DNA of 64,000 nucleotides from Hippophae tibetana (taxonomy: Eukaryota > Streptophyta > Magnoliopsida > Rosales > Elaeagnaceae), in NCBI GenBank assembly GCA_037013495.1, contig CM072805.1:36497169-36561168 (forward strand), read 5' to 3'. Positions 11,773-24,911 of this stretch are shown piece after piece. Made by a program: the position numbers and the translations under genes. Below the pieces are notes generated by a model. That model made no database searches. It was given only the letters and a program-made list of their open reading frames with translations, and had not been told where the DNA came from. Positions within the stretch are counted from its first letter, which is position 1; each line of letters opens with the position of its first letter.

Positions 11773-11786
11773 ATAGGTATATATAT
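11773..11786 (-). promoter_or_regulatory. TATA box of the ERF gene
   Basis: Minus strand CTATATATATACC lies about 145 bp upstream of the ATG. Placement fits a leader of roughly 110 nt. The competing (TA)19 run could also act as a TATA-like element. Confidence 0.5.
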
Positions 11787-11819
11787 AGAGGAAGAAGACA
11801 GAAGAGTCATGCATCACTA

Positions 11820-13533
11820 GAATCTAGACAGTGACAACTCGATTTTTATTAATTTTGATTAATTAATAAATTAAATTGTAGTTTCCTATAAAAAAATAAA
11901 TCATTATTTCAAATGGTAATTTTTTTACTACATAATATGCTTATTTCAAGTATGTAGTTTATAAAAAATAATAATAAGGGTCGTACTTATTGTGACTAGT
12001 GGCCAAGTAGAAGGAACTTGTTTTCCATGTGTTGACGAATAAAATAATTTAGGTAAAAATAAATTAAATATTAATTAAAATAGTTATTAATTACATTTAC
12101 AAACTTAATTCATAACATTTAATTCGTAATATTATTTTATATCAAATTTTATACTATTTTATATTAAAAGTTATATTAAAGTTTTACTCATTTTTCATCC
12201 ACAACAACAAATATTATACTAAAAATTATATTTTCTTTAAAATTGTACTAAATATTACACTAAAAATAATATTTAAAAAACTTTATTAATTTTTTATAAT
12301 ATATTTAATTTTAATTTATAATTAAAAAATTAATTTTTTATATAAAAAATAATGCGTGAATAATATTGATGCGATAAACACATACTAATTAAACTATTTA
12401 TTGTACTAAATTTAATGTAAAATTTAGTGTAAAGTTAAAGCAATTATGTATCAAATTTAATGTGTTGATACAAAATTCTAGATGCCTCGTATAAAACCCT
12501 TTTTTGCGCTGAGATGTAGTGGCAATTGTTTCCCATATTCTTGTTAATTGTTATAGAGTCTTTATTACAAATCTAAACCTTCGAGTTTTTGTGATTTATA
12601 AATAATAATAACTTTAAAATAAAATTATATATCTAAGTTATTAGCAAAATAAAAAAAATTATATATAATATCTATAAAATTATAAAAATTTACATATATA
12701 AAAAATAATAACTTTAAAATTTATAATTATAAAAATAACATATTTATATTAATCATAAATGTTTATCATTTGTAAATAGATGATAATTTTATCTCGTTTA
12801 ATATTAAATTTTATATAGTTTTATTTATTTAATATTAATAAATAATATTTTTATTATTATAAATTTTAATTTTTAAAAATGTTAATTTATATAATTTCTC
12901 AAATAATACTTTGCATGCCCCTTGTAGTAAATAATGAATTGTATAAAAGATCTACAATATATGCAGTCCATTAGAATATACACCTACTAAAATGTACGGA
13001 GAATTATTCTGTGAGATCGATACTCTGTGATCCTCTGAATAAATTTAAGATATTTATAATACCATTGATCCATCATCGAAGAATTTGCTCTCCCCGTTGA
13101 CGTTGTTAGCACCTAACTTGTTCAGAAAGTAAACGGACTCATGTGAAAAGAAATGATTCTCTAAATGCATTTAATCAAACTAACTCGATTACACATACCA
13201 TATGGTCCATGTCATTCCGTTTTGGCTAGATGCGATATCCAATCAGAGAGAGGTAAAAATTTAGTAAGTAAGTGGGATGGTTAATTATTATTTAAAAAAA
13301 ATACAAAATTACACTCAAAATTTAATAATAATAAAAATAATATTAACGGGTTAAATTATATATATTTTAACCTTAAATAAATTTAAATAATTGTAATAAA
13401 TTTAATGTTAAATAATGATTTTTTAATAATATAGAAATATAAGTTTTACACTATGTGTGCTATTTTTTTTATTTAAAATTTTAAAAATATCTTTTTTTCA
13501 CCCGATCATTCTTTTGTCCTTAAAGTGAAAGGC

Positions 13534-13564
<31 letters not shown>

Positions 13565-16320
13565 TTCATTAAAACAAAACTGATAAGTGGCTTTAAGCTA
13601 CTTAATTGCCCTCTTTCATGGGAAAGATTTTACAAATTATTACCTTTTATCAAAATTTTAACTCTAAATTGTCAAAATATTGTATTTCTCTGATAATTAT
13701 CAGTATATTTCATTATTATTTCTGTTCTGTTTATACAAGAGTTTACAATATATGTATATAAAGAAAACGAAAATTAAACAATAACCATAAAACCTACACA
13801 TCCAGGTTTTATGGCTCCACTAATATTATTGTCTGCTCAATGTTTTACTCCATTGAGCATTTGTGTCTGCCACTGTTATAGCACACACCAACATAAATTT
13901 TCCTCCCATTCAAATCAATACAGTTATAAACTCGTTAGCATATTGAGTTTCCTAACAAAAATTTTGTTATAATTTAATTGAAAAATGATCAATTAAAATA
14001 ATTATGATATTATACTAATAATCTATTACCACTTTCAATTCTTTTAATTTAAATCATATTCATATATTCAAATCATCCAAATTATTTACAAACATTTTAA
14101 AAAAAATTCTTAGAATAGTTGCATGTCAAATTAAAAGAAAATTTATGTATTTACAAGTAAAAAAATTAATAGTTAGTTATAATTAAATAATAATTTTTAT
14201 ATGTACTTATTTGAAAATATATAATTCATATTTATCTTATAACTTAAATTACTAGCCCGCATTATATAGGAGGGGAAAAAATAAAAATAAAAAAGGAAGG
14301 ATAAGGAAGGATAATTAGTCGTAAGGAATTATATTTCTTTACCAGTTAGGATTTTGCTTATAATTTATGTTGACTTTGTATAAATATTTATGGTTGACGG
14401 TGAAAACTAAGCTGATTAGCCCGAAGCATTTGGACCAATAACGTCTAGTCTCCACTAAAAATGGTTAAATAACTTACAATGTTGACAATAAACTATACTT
14501 CACCCAACGTTCTCACTAAACCCCTAAAATTTCTTGTACATTTTATTTTGTTAGGCTTATTTACCAAACCACACCAATAGATTTTGTCGTGCTATTAGAG
14601 TATGCGACACGCATTGCAATAGTAAATGTCCCCATCAGGGTTATCAAGGACAAGATCGGGATTCTCTTAGAATTTACTTACTTTTTATCCTCCTTTAAAA
14701 TTCTTTCAAAAATATATCAGTATTCATAGAAATCCTTAAATAGAAAAGGAGTATCAAATTAATATTTTAAATATTATTTTTAATTATTTTTATGTTTTTA
14801 TTATAAATGAAAATTATTAAAACAGTACACCAATAATAAATATTTTGTGAAAAAAATAAAATTTTGAGTCAATCAATAATTAAAAAAATGATATTTATAT
14901 GAAATGAAGTAAAATAAAATAAAAATATATGTAACAAAAAATACATAATCATTTTATATTAAACAGTATTGATAGAATCTTGTTACAAATAAATTTAAAA
15001 TAATAAAATAATTATAAGATTTTAGGTTTTTAGAATTAAAATAAATATTTTAAATAAATTTTAAAAAAGAAAAATTATTGATGTTTTAATAGAATGAAAA
15101 AATTAAAGATAAAAGATAAAATATATTACTTACGATTAATTTGAATTTAAACGTAATTAAATTTATATAAAAATTAAAAACATTAAATTATTATATATTT
15201 ATTAAAAGAAGGTACGTATATAATTTCGAAGAATTAGCAAATGAACACAATCTTCATCCTTACTTCACTTCAAATTATAAAATACAAATCACTGTTTTTC
15301 GTTCCTCATTTCCAATTATATTATCCATATTACCCTCGACCAGATAAAAATTTACCTCCCTGAAAAAAATTTACGACCCCCTAATCCTCACTATCATAAA
15401 CAAGTCTACTATACCATATTTTCAATTAAACATGTTAACAAATAAGTAATTTTATTTGTATCTATACATCGACACTTAATTGCTATTAACCTTTTTTTAA
15501 TAGTTTTCATGTATGTATTTTTCTATCAAAACAATTGAAATTCATAATCACTATTAAAATATTTAATTTATTTTTTAAGTGTGAACACGATGAAAATGAA
15601 AAGGGAAACACAGAGTTTTCCTAAAAATAGTCCTACGCTCATACTATTACTATTTTTTAATAGAAAATATATATTTTAATCTTAAATTATAAATAATATG
15701 ATTCTTTACCTAACTATTTTATTCTCGTATACCTATTCATTAATTATAAAACATTCATTAATTAACTTGAAAACTCAATGAATAATTGATTACTACACAA
15801 AGATTATTCAAAAGTAATAGCTAAATAATATAAATTTTATTTAAATACGTTAAAAATTTTAAATTTAAGTCTCAATTATAAATATACGTAAATAAATAAG
15901 ATAAAAAAATTGAGTTTAAGTTTAACGATAAATGAAAAATTAGATTGCTTCAAATAATTCAGAACTATAAACCATGTGGGTAGATAACATAAAATATGTT
16001 AGGTTATATATTTTTCAATTAGTTTAAAATTTTGAAAAAATTAATTATTAATAAATTCTCGTATAATAATATTTGATGTGATTTAAAACTATAATTTTAA
16101 ATAATTGAGCTGGGACCTTACCTTATCTAGAACTACATTTTCCATTAATTTAACTTAATGAGAGAATTGATTATAAATAATATATTAAGAAAAAGTGCCA
16201 ATCAACTTCTTTAAATTAAGTATTAATATGAGTTTAATCACTCATATTATAAAACATATTTTTTAGCCATACAATTTTAAAAGATAAGAGCTAATACGAG
16301 GGAGCTTTATTACTAGTATA
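11820..16320. other. AT-rich intergenic spacer
   Basis: No gene was recognised on either strand. It contains an (ATT)n run at about 13535-13564 and a dispersed repeat copy at about 14740-15290 (listed separately). There is a lower-AT patch at 13000-13260 without a convincing frame. The remainder is homopolymer-rich. Confidence 0.6.
14740..15290 (+). repeat. Dispersed AT-rich repeat, copy 1
   Basis: Colinear with 21520-22060. Shared words include ATTTTAAATATTATTTTTA, AATAATAAATATTTTGT, TACATAATCATTTTATATTAAA, GATTTTAG.TTTTTA.AATT and GGTACGTATATAATTTCGAA versus GGATATATAATTTCGAA. Non-coding; likely an old transposon-derived family. Class not assigned. Confidence 0.65.
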
Positions 16321-16323
16321 TAA

Positions 16324-18599
16324 AGGTGATGATGAAAGACAAGATAACACTTGTTATCTTGACACCAATGTAAACAACCATATGTATGGAAAAAATATGC
16401 TTATGGAGTTAAATGAATCGATGATCGATAATGTTTTCATTTGGTAATGAATCCAAAATCCTTGTAAAAGACAAAGGTAAAATCCTAATATGGTTGAAGA
16501 ATGATAGACATCAATTTATTTCAAATGTCTACTATGTTCCTAATCTGTCAAATAATATTTGGTTTGAGTCAACTCTTAGAAAAAGGTTATGATATTTATA
16601 TGAAAGATGGTAGTCTTTCAATGAGAGATGATAGAAATAATTTGATCACCAACGTGTCAATGTTAAGAAATCAAATCTTCTTATTCAATATTCAAAAAGA
16701 TGTAGCAAAATATCTTAAAGCTAGCTACCATGCATCAATCATCCAGACTAACTTTGTGAAGTATCTTTACTTAGGAGGTAGTTCAAGAAAAGCTTTCTGA
16801 AGTAGTTAAACTCAAGAGCTCAAAGAACATTGTCACTCATTCATATCGATATGTGTGGCTGGATCAAGCCAAACACTCTTAATAATAGTAATTATTACAT
16901 TTTCTTTATAGATGATTTTTCAAAAAAGACATGAGTGTACTTCTTAAAAAATCCATAGTATTCAGAGCATTCAAAAAGTTCAAAGATGTAGTGGAGAAAT
17001 AAAGTAAACAAAAGATCAAGGTCATAAGATCCGACCAAAGATAAGAATTCACTTCTAAAGAGTTCCATGAATTCTATGAAGTAAATGAAATTAGACACCT
17101 TTTAATCTTTCCAAGATCCACTAAAAAAATGGAATAACAAAAATAAAGAATATAATGACTCTAGACATGGCGTGAAACATGCTCAAGAGTAAAAAATTAT
17201 TAAAGCAATTTTGGGTTAAAGTAGTGGCATATATAGTCTATCTATCCAATCTATCTATAACAATAAGTGTAGGAGGAAAGATTCCACAAGAGGTATAGAG
17301 TGAAGGAAATCCTGGAATCCCTTATCTAAGAGTATTTGAAAGCTTAGCTTATGCTCATGTACCGTATGAGATAAGAAATAAGCTTGATGATAAAAGTGAG
17401 GCATTCATCTTCATTGGGTATGACTCAAACTCTAAAGGCTATAAGTTATACAATCCAAATACTATGATAAGTTAAGACTTAGGTTTAACAAAAAATAAGA
17501 ATGTGATTTTAGTTATCATTTTGGCGATTTCTACATCTTTTCTCATTTCAAGAACAAAATGAACAAAAAATAACAGAGCAAGAAAAAGAAGTACAATGAG
17601 AGCTAACCACTCTACCTACTTCACCAACAATAGAAGTTAAAACTTGTCTCCATCATTTCTAAATAAAAGGAATGTCACATGCACAAAGAATCTAGACGAA
17701 ATTTATTAGGACACTAAAAGGATAGAATATCTCATACTCTTCTGTCTATTTGCTGATTGTGAACCTATAAGCTTTAAAGAAGTCGCACAAAAAAGATAAT
17801 GGAGAAATGCTATGGATGAGGAGATGAAAGCAATTGGGAAGAATAATTCATAGGATCTTGTTTCACTTCCAAAAGGTCATAAAACTATAGGTGTTAAGTG
17901 GGAAAAAAAACAAAGAAGAATTCCAATGGAAAGATTGAAAGATATAAAGTAAGGCTAGTTACAAAAAGATATAGACAAAAATTCGGCATCGACTATAATG
18001 ATATTTTTGCTTATGTTGCTCAATTAGAAACTATTAGACATATTATTTATTTAGCAGTCTAGAACAAGTGAAAAATTCATCAAATGAATATAAAGTTTGC
18101 ATTCCAAAATTGAGTTATTGACGAAGAAGTCTACATCGAACAACCACTTGGCTATATGGTCAAAGGACAAGAAGAAAAAGTCTTAAAGTTAAAGAAAGAT
18201 CTATATGGTTTAAAGCAAGCACCAAATGCATGAAATAACAGGATTAACAAGTACTTGCAAGAGAATAACTTCACACAATGCCACCATAAGCATACATTTT
18301 ATGTTAAGATCAAATAAGGAGATGCCTTGATCGTGTGCTTGTATGTGGATGACTTGATCTTTATAAGAAATAATCCAAATATGTTTGAAGATTCCAAGAA
18401 AGAAATGACAAGAGAGTTAGAGATGACTAACACTAGGCTTATGGCTTACTATTTTGGCATCCAAATCACACAATAAAAATATGAAATTTTTATCTCACAA
18501 GAAGGAAATGAAAAAGAGATTCTTAAGAAGTTTAAGATGGATGATAATAAGCCAATTAGTAAACCAATGAAGTATGGAAACAAGTTATTAAAGCATAAT
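16324..18599 (+). pseudogene. copia polyprotein relic (PR-IN-RT), element B
   Basis: Conceptual translation follows copia protease, integrase and RT through at least three frames with numerous stops, including stops inside RT itself (such as the codon before the D.EVYIEQP word). It is old compared with the copia element in the MSRA intron. No function is possible. Confidence 0.85.
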
Positions 18600-19826
18600 T
18601 AATTTTTTTAGTTATGAATCTAATTTAACTAGAAGAGATGGATATCTAATTAATTGAATTATATCAAATTAAAATTTCACAAGCAGCCAATTATATAATC
18701 GTGTATAGATAAAATAATATGAAAATAAGTAAAGATTTGACACAATATTTTAGGTGAAAACAATTTATGTCACAACAATGACCTAAGAGGAAAATCATCA
18801 ATCTACTTAATTACCTAACTATCCATTATGAAAATAATGTTCAACTACATGGTCAAGACTTAAACTACCCATCACAGATAATGCCCCAAGTAATCTATTT
18901 ATAAGTCGTCACTTCTTTTACAGTCTTCACAAGAAAGGTGTATAGATCTGGATCAATATTCTAATAAACTCGAGTCACTTAAGTAATCAATTTTATTCAG
19001 TTGTCATCTGTAAAGTTAGCACAATAACATAAGTACAAAGTATGTAGTAAAGTTGATTCAATAATGAAAAACTCTAGCTAGATGATTTAATAAAATATCA
19101 ATTAAATCAAAATCATCTAGCAAACCCTAGAACAAAAGATGAAGCATATGATTATAAAATAAATAGGCATATTAATCATTCAAATATAATCACCTAATTT
19201 TTGATAGATTAAGTAAAGAAAGAGGTCTAACAAAATATGATTTAGTTTTTGCAATACAAATTGAGAGAGAAAGCTTAAAATCAAAAGATTGATGCAATTG
19301 TAGTTGAAGAAAATAAGAGACATTAGGTTATATAAATAGAAAATATTGAAGCCCTAATGCTAGGTTAAAGTCCAATTATAAATATTTTCATTAAATTATT
19401 CATGAAATAGTAAATTATAGGGATAATATAATAATTGGAATGTTTGACTCGAGTAAATAATTAGGTTAAAATTAAAGCTCTTACTGCTTGATTGATCGAA
19501 CCAATAAGGTTAAATGATTGAAACTTTTTTCGATCGATCTAGGAAAAAATTAATAAGACCATGTTAATTGAACATAATCGATTTACGATTGATCTAGTCC
19601 CTCAATTGATCGAACCCAACTTCCATCGATCTAGTCATTACTCGATCGATCGAGCAACATATATACTATATCTTCCTAAGTATATAATATGTATTCTAAC
19701 ATGGTTAAGAACAAGATTATACTTGAAAATGCTCACTTGAAGTTCGAAAGTTTCTTTCGCTTGAATAGTGATTTTAAAAATGTGCATAGAAACTAATTTA
19801 TATTGCAAACACTCATAAATTTTACA
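18600..19826. mobile_element. 1.23-kb insertion splitting element B
   Basis: Polyprotein similarity stops at 18599 and resumes at about 19830, and both junctions carry CATAAT (18594-18599 and 19827-19832), consistent with a target duplication. The insert is non-coding. It has a TATAAATA at about 19333 and several CGATCGATC words (19480-19650). It may be a solo LTR, but the ends are not TG...CA, so class is uncertain. Confidence 0.55.
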
Positions 19827-20100
19827 CATAATGAATCGAAAAAGGTGAACACAAAACTCTTCAAGAATTTGATTGAAAGTTTGTGATATTTGACATGCAC
19901 AATACCTAATATTCTATATGCTACGAGACTTGTAAGTCGCCTCATAGAGAATCCAACTATTGCTCATTTCAAAGGTGCAAGAAGAATTATTTGCTATCTA
20001 AAAGCTATAATTTTATTCATCAAGTAATGATTACAAGTTTATAGATATAATGATAGCTATTGAAGTAGAGATGTTGATAATGAAAATAGTACTACTAGTA

Positions 20101-21515
20101 CTTGTAATTGCATTAACTGCAAATATATTTTTTGTTTTTTTCCCTCTAATATTTATAAGTTTTCTACTCTACACGAGCTCATCTTTAATATATTAACCTT
20201 TTTTATTTTCTTGTTTTATTACATAATAAAAACATTTTATTAACTTATAGATCTTGTTCCATAATGATTTTTTATCTACATATTAATCTATAATGATTTA
20301 GATCATACTTATACTCATTTTGTTTTTGTTTTGTTGGAAATATATATCTTCATTTAGATGTGTTATATTCAATTATCTTTGAAAAACATCTAATATATTG
20401 AATAAAAAATTAAATAATTATTCAAAAATCTTATAACAGAACTAAATGATAAAAATTTATATGTTTTCTATGTTCAAACTAATATAATTAATTTTGGTTT
20501 ATTAAATTTGGTTGATATATTTAAATGGAAGAATTTTAATATAAATTATATATTTAATCTTTATTAATTAAATAAAATTTTATTTTACCAAAATATATAT
20601 ATCGGTGAGAGATCAAATTTTTGTAGGATAATACAAACTTTTACCATTATAATATTAAAAGAAGACTAGTGTAACTAATCCCAAGCTCTCAACTCAAAGC
20701 GAAAGGAACCGAACAATATGAAATGTAGGGAAAGTTTATAAGTAATGAGTTGAAACACAAGTATCTAGCCCGGCTCAAAATTAATTATTGGTCATGAAAA
20801 AGAAAGTTAATTGCAATATGTTTTCCATGGTGGGTTACGTAATGAGAAGGCAGAACTTTAGCTTCACCAACCCTTTTTTACAAAACACAGTTGTCCAGAC
20901 AAATTAATTTAAAGAGAGGATATTTGAAGGTTTTCATTTTAATAATAATATTAATAATACTTTATTAAAACAAAATTTGTCTGTTTTTGCCACTAACGGA
21001 TTGTTAATACACATGAGACAAGTAAATCTTGGAATTTGTACATGTCACAATTGCTTTTAGAAGTTATTGGTCAATTTTTTGACAATTTACCTATTATACA
21101 TAATTAAAGAAAAGATATTTTTGTTAAATATATTATATATTTAATTAATTCAAATAATTTTAAATTATAACAATTAAAAATATTAAAAAATACATATGTA
21201 ACTAATTTAAAATTAACAAAATTAAACTTCTTTCAATATAACTAATAATAATACGTGGATAACATAAACACACACTCAAATTTATACTAATAATAATTAT
21301 AATTTGATACATGGTTAAATAATTTGGGAGCGTAAATATAATTATACTTTTTTTATACATACAAGAATAAGCATGCCTAGGATTGTAAACGGGATGGGAC
21401 TCGGGCAAAAACTCCCCTACTTTTCATCCACGATTTATAATATATCCATCATCACCACTTAAATTTTTTACGTGAATACATAGAGGATCTCTAGTGGTGA
21501 ACAAGAACTCCAAAT
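20101..21515. other. AT-rich spacer
   Basis: No open frame of interest. A lower-AT stretch at 20680-20900 shows no recognised protein or RNA motif. Confidence 0.5.
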
Positions 21516-21519
21516 AGTA

Positions 21520-22060
21520 AACATGAATTCATGTAATATTTTAAATATTATTTTTATTTTTATTATAAAGGAAAAAATATAATAGAAGTAAGTTAATAAT
21601 AAATATTTTGTAATAGAAAAAATAAAATTTTAATTTAATAAAAAATAAAAAATAAATAATACTTATGTGAAATGGAGAAAAATAAAATATATCTAATAAT
21701 AAATACATAATCATTTTATATTAAAAAATAGTGATAAAATATTTTTACAAACTAATTTCAAATAATAAAAATAAATTATTAAATAATTATGGGATTTTAG
21801 ATTTTTAAAATTTAAATAAACATTTTAAATAATTTTCATAAAATGAAAATTACTGATATTTTAGTAGAATAAAAATATAACTTTAAAATAAAATATAAAA
21901 TATATAATGCAATATTTATGATTAATTTGAATTTAAATGTCAATAAATTTATAAAAAAATTATTAATTAATTAAAATAGGATATATAATTTCGAAAAACG
22001 GAATAAAAAATACAATTTTTTCTCTTAACATACTTTATATTATAAAATAAGGATCATCAT
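21520..22060 (+). repeat. Dispersed AT-rich repeat, copy 2
   Basis: Second copy of the family seen at 14740-15290, same orientation, with many shared words in the same order and a similar right end (ATATAATTTCGAA...). It is non-coding. Confidence 0.65.
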
Positions 22061-22120
22061 TCTCCCTTCTCTATTTTTTATTTTATTATATTCTTCTTTA
22101 CTACAATCGAATAATTCTAA

Positions 22121-22272
22121 AAATTAAAAACCGTAAGCACACTAAATTTAATTAGATAAATAAGCCGATTTACGAGAGATACGTTAATCGGGATGGTGAC
22201 TTATTTCAAGATAGTAGTTATCCAAACACTGTTGTTATTAATTAAATTTAGTGTGATTAGGGTTTTCAATTT
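22121..22272. mobile_element. Small MITE-like foldback element (152 bp)
   Basis: Terminal inverted repeats of about 34 bp (22121-22154 and 22239-22272) share a perfect 17-bp core CACACTAAATTTAATTA. The GC-richer interior (CCGATTTACGAGAGATACG) has no coding capacity. No clear target duplication, so superfamily is undetermined. Confidence 0.6.
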
Positions 22273-24240
22273 TTTATCTTGACGAAGACAATGCTTTTAT
22301 GGAGTAGGTTAGGAGAATATATTTTTCATCCTATCTATTTAACAAATTTCATTATCGTGGATCTAAATTTTAATATCACTTATATAATGTTTTATTTTTT
22401 TAATAAAAAATGTTACTTTAATATCTTTTTATTTTTGTTTTTTTTAAATTACCAAATTTCTTAAAATTTTACATAAAATTTTCATATATATACTTATGAA
22501 AATAAAATATTATAACTAAAAATACATTTTTTTATTATTTAACTAACATCAAAATAAATAATCTAATTATATTTATAATTTCTATACAATATTTAATGTC
22601 TATTAAACATAATTTTAAATTTAAATTTATTTTTATTTTTTAACGTAAAATTTATTTATTTAAAATTTTAAAAATAAAATTAACCATATATTATTGGTTA
22701 ATAGAAAATATTTGATGATAACAAATTCTCTTAAACTTCATTCAAGAATCCTTCCTTACCTACCCCTACAAACATTTGATGTGGGGATAATGATGTCAAA
22801 CCAGGATCAACTCAACACCTAGGCCTAGATGCCTAACGCCTCGGCTTAAGGTGGGTTTCCATTCCGGTGTATCTTAACTTATCAAATAAATAATAAAAAA
22901 TAAGATTTTTTTTATTTCATTTATATTAAAATCAAGTTTAATTTAATTTAATTTAATTAATAGAAAGAGTACATAAATAATGTATACATATTAAGCATCT
23001 AACTTATATTAAGTAAAACTTGATAAATAATAAATTATTATTTTATATTATGCTTCAATTTAAGACCCTTTAATTATGAGGTATTTTCTTTATCTTAATA
23101 ATTTCATACCTAACATATTAATTCTACATGATTATTTTCAATTTTAATTATTCTATAATTGGTAAATTTTTAATTATTTTCCCATAATGGTCCCAATTAT
23201 AATTATATAATATTTATTATTATATATCTACAATAAAGAGTGTACATATTATTATTTATAAAAATGAATTTATCTAAATAAATTTAATACTTATTACTTG
23301 GTAAAAGTGTATGAAAATATGGTAAATTTATTAAATTACTTAAAAGAAATAAATTCCAATATGGTAATAGGCACACATATTTTGTGTTCTTTTATATGTT
23401 TAAGAACTTAAATTTATTACATTTAAAAAAAATGCAGTGGTTCAAAAAAAATATAATTAGTTGAGATTGTAATAATCAACCATTTTCTGAAACAAAGAAG
23501 TTCAAATCTTCGACCATATTTTAAAAATTTATCTTTTAAATTAAGGTTTTAATTTATTTTAGCTATGTAGATTTTTAAAAAACAGTTTTTGGTGTACATA
23601 AAATAAATTATTTTCATTATCTTAAATTTATTATTTTTTACTACTAACTAAATTAATAAGAGATTTTTAGTCATAATTAATAGAAAGCACGAAACATTTA
23701 TTCTTAAAATTATACTATTTTATATTAAAAGAAAAATAGTACTTAAAATAAATTCAATAAAAATTTATATGCATGTGCAATTTTATTTTTTATTTAAAAT
23801 TTTAGCATATTTATATTAAATTATTAAAAAATAAATAAAATTAAATATAATATATTTAAAATTATAATAAAAAAATATCGCATGCAATATATAACAATGC
23901 TTAATAATAAGTCATTGAATGGGTTCAAATCCCATCTGGGCAACATTTTTTTGAAAAAGAAAAGTATTAAGATTTAATTTTATTAATTAATAATTAATTA
24001 ATTAAGTCAGTCAATTATTTGGAGTCAAACCCCCACCTCAGCATTGTAAACACTACTAAACACGCTTGCTTTATTCTTTGTTTTCCTTATGTTTTAATAA
24101 TCTTAATATAGATTTTTCAATAAACATTAAATAATGAACTTAGTATTAGATTATAAGCAATTCATATACATTTGAATGCATGTGTTTTTCATTACATTAG
24201 AATCAGACTAGAGTCATTGATGAAGCCACATAAATGCACA
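22273..24240. other. AT-rich spacer
   Basis: Contains (TTTAA)n at about 22930-22952 and a tRNA-like B-box string at 23921-23945 that is not a tRNA. No gene was seen. Confidence 0.55.
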
Positions 24241-24251
24241 AACCCTCTAAC

Positions 24252-24296
24252 ACGTGATTTCACATGAAATATTTCTTCCCTCCCTTCTATAAAAAT
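24252..24296 (+). promoter_or_regulatory. Candidate promoter: ACGTG core and TATA box
   Basis: ACACGTGATT (G-box/ABRE core) is followed by CTATAAAAATT about 35 bp later, and a CATGCA RY-type word lies just upstream (about 24177). The combination is typical of ABA- or seed-regulated plant promoters. It sits about 480 bp upstream of the short ORF at 24771; the link is inferred. Confidence 0.4.
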
Positions 24297-24770
24297 TTAT
24301 CATATTAAGTATGTGCAGTCCTCAGAACCTACGTCGTTTTTTTTGTTTTTTTGTTTTTGTACAGGTAAAGAGTGTATCTTATCAATTATGACCCAATAAA
24401 ACGAAGATAACAAGCCCACATTTTAAACCCCTTCAAAAATATTGCATTTTGAAACTTTTAGCTCATAAGTTTATTTAATATTTATTTTAATACTTTTATA
24501 TTGATAAAATAGTATAAATTTTTTTTTAATTGACTGCACAGTTTAATTATTAAACTAGGTTATATGCGAGGTGATGTTGTAGCTTTCTCGACAAGAAAAA
24601 TGCATTTTAAATCTCGATGATTGCATACCTCCATGTCAAATTGAATCACAACCCATCGGCTAGTGTTGGATTAACAAACTCAAAAACTAGATAGTAATCC
24701 AGGGCATCGAAAAGTCTTTTCGTGACAAATTTTTTTTTTTCCTCAAACATCTCCAAATATAGGTACATGC

Positions 24771-24911
24771 ATGGCTGGAAAGCACCCAGTTGGTGCGGAC
24801 ACACTTGACACTGCGAGACACAAGCTGGCTCGCAAGTCCCGGGAAATGAAGGACAAGGCTCAGGAGTTTGGTCAGCACCACATGGCCTCTGGTCAGCAGG
24901 CTACTTCTTGA
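24771..24911 (+). CDS. Short hydrophilic protein or last exon, unknown
   Basis: A 46-residue frame rich in Lys/Arg/Gln/His with no hydrophobic segment (starts MAGKHPVGAD, contains LARKSREMKDKAQEF, ends QQATS). Codon use is clearly GC-richer than the flanks, and the sequence after the stop (24912-25300) looks like a plant 3' UTR. A polypyrimidine tract ending in ATATAG just before 24763 could be a 3' splice site, so this may be the final exon of a gene whose first exon I could not identify. Small hydrophilic LEA-type proteins look similar in composition, but no family motif proves it. Confidence 0.45.
   Translation: MAGKHPVGADTLDTARHKLARKSREMKDKAQEFGQHHMASGQQATS

Larger units (their letters stand above)
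16324..20100 (+). mobile_element. Decayed Ty1/copia pol fragment (element B)
   Basis: Recognisable order on the plus strand: protease (DTN.NNHM near 16360), GAG-pre-integrase region (FGLSQLLEKGYDIYMKDGS, about 16560-16620), integrase core (FFIDDFSKK about 16900) and the integrase C-terminal region (LRVFESLAYAHVP...KLDDKSEAFIFIGY, 17325-17420). RT follows ([26 protein letters not shown] about 18190-18360), then RNase H-side words (LYATRLVSR.IENPTIAHFKGARR, 19918-19990). No LTR or gag was found. An insertion splits it at 18600-19826. Confidence 0.85.

Noticed and set aside
23916..23946. tRNA-like T-arm (GGGTTCAAATCCCATCTGGGCA)-type string
   Set aside because: No 5' acceptor, D-arm or anticodon arm upstream; chance or a decayed SINE at most.
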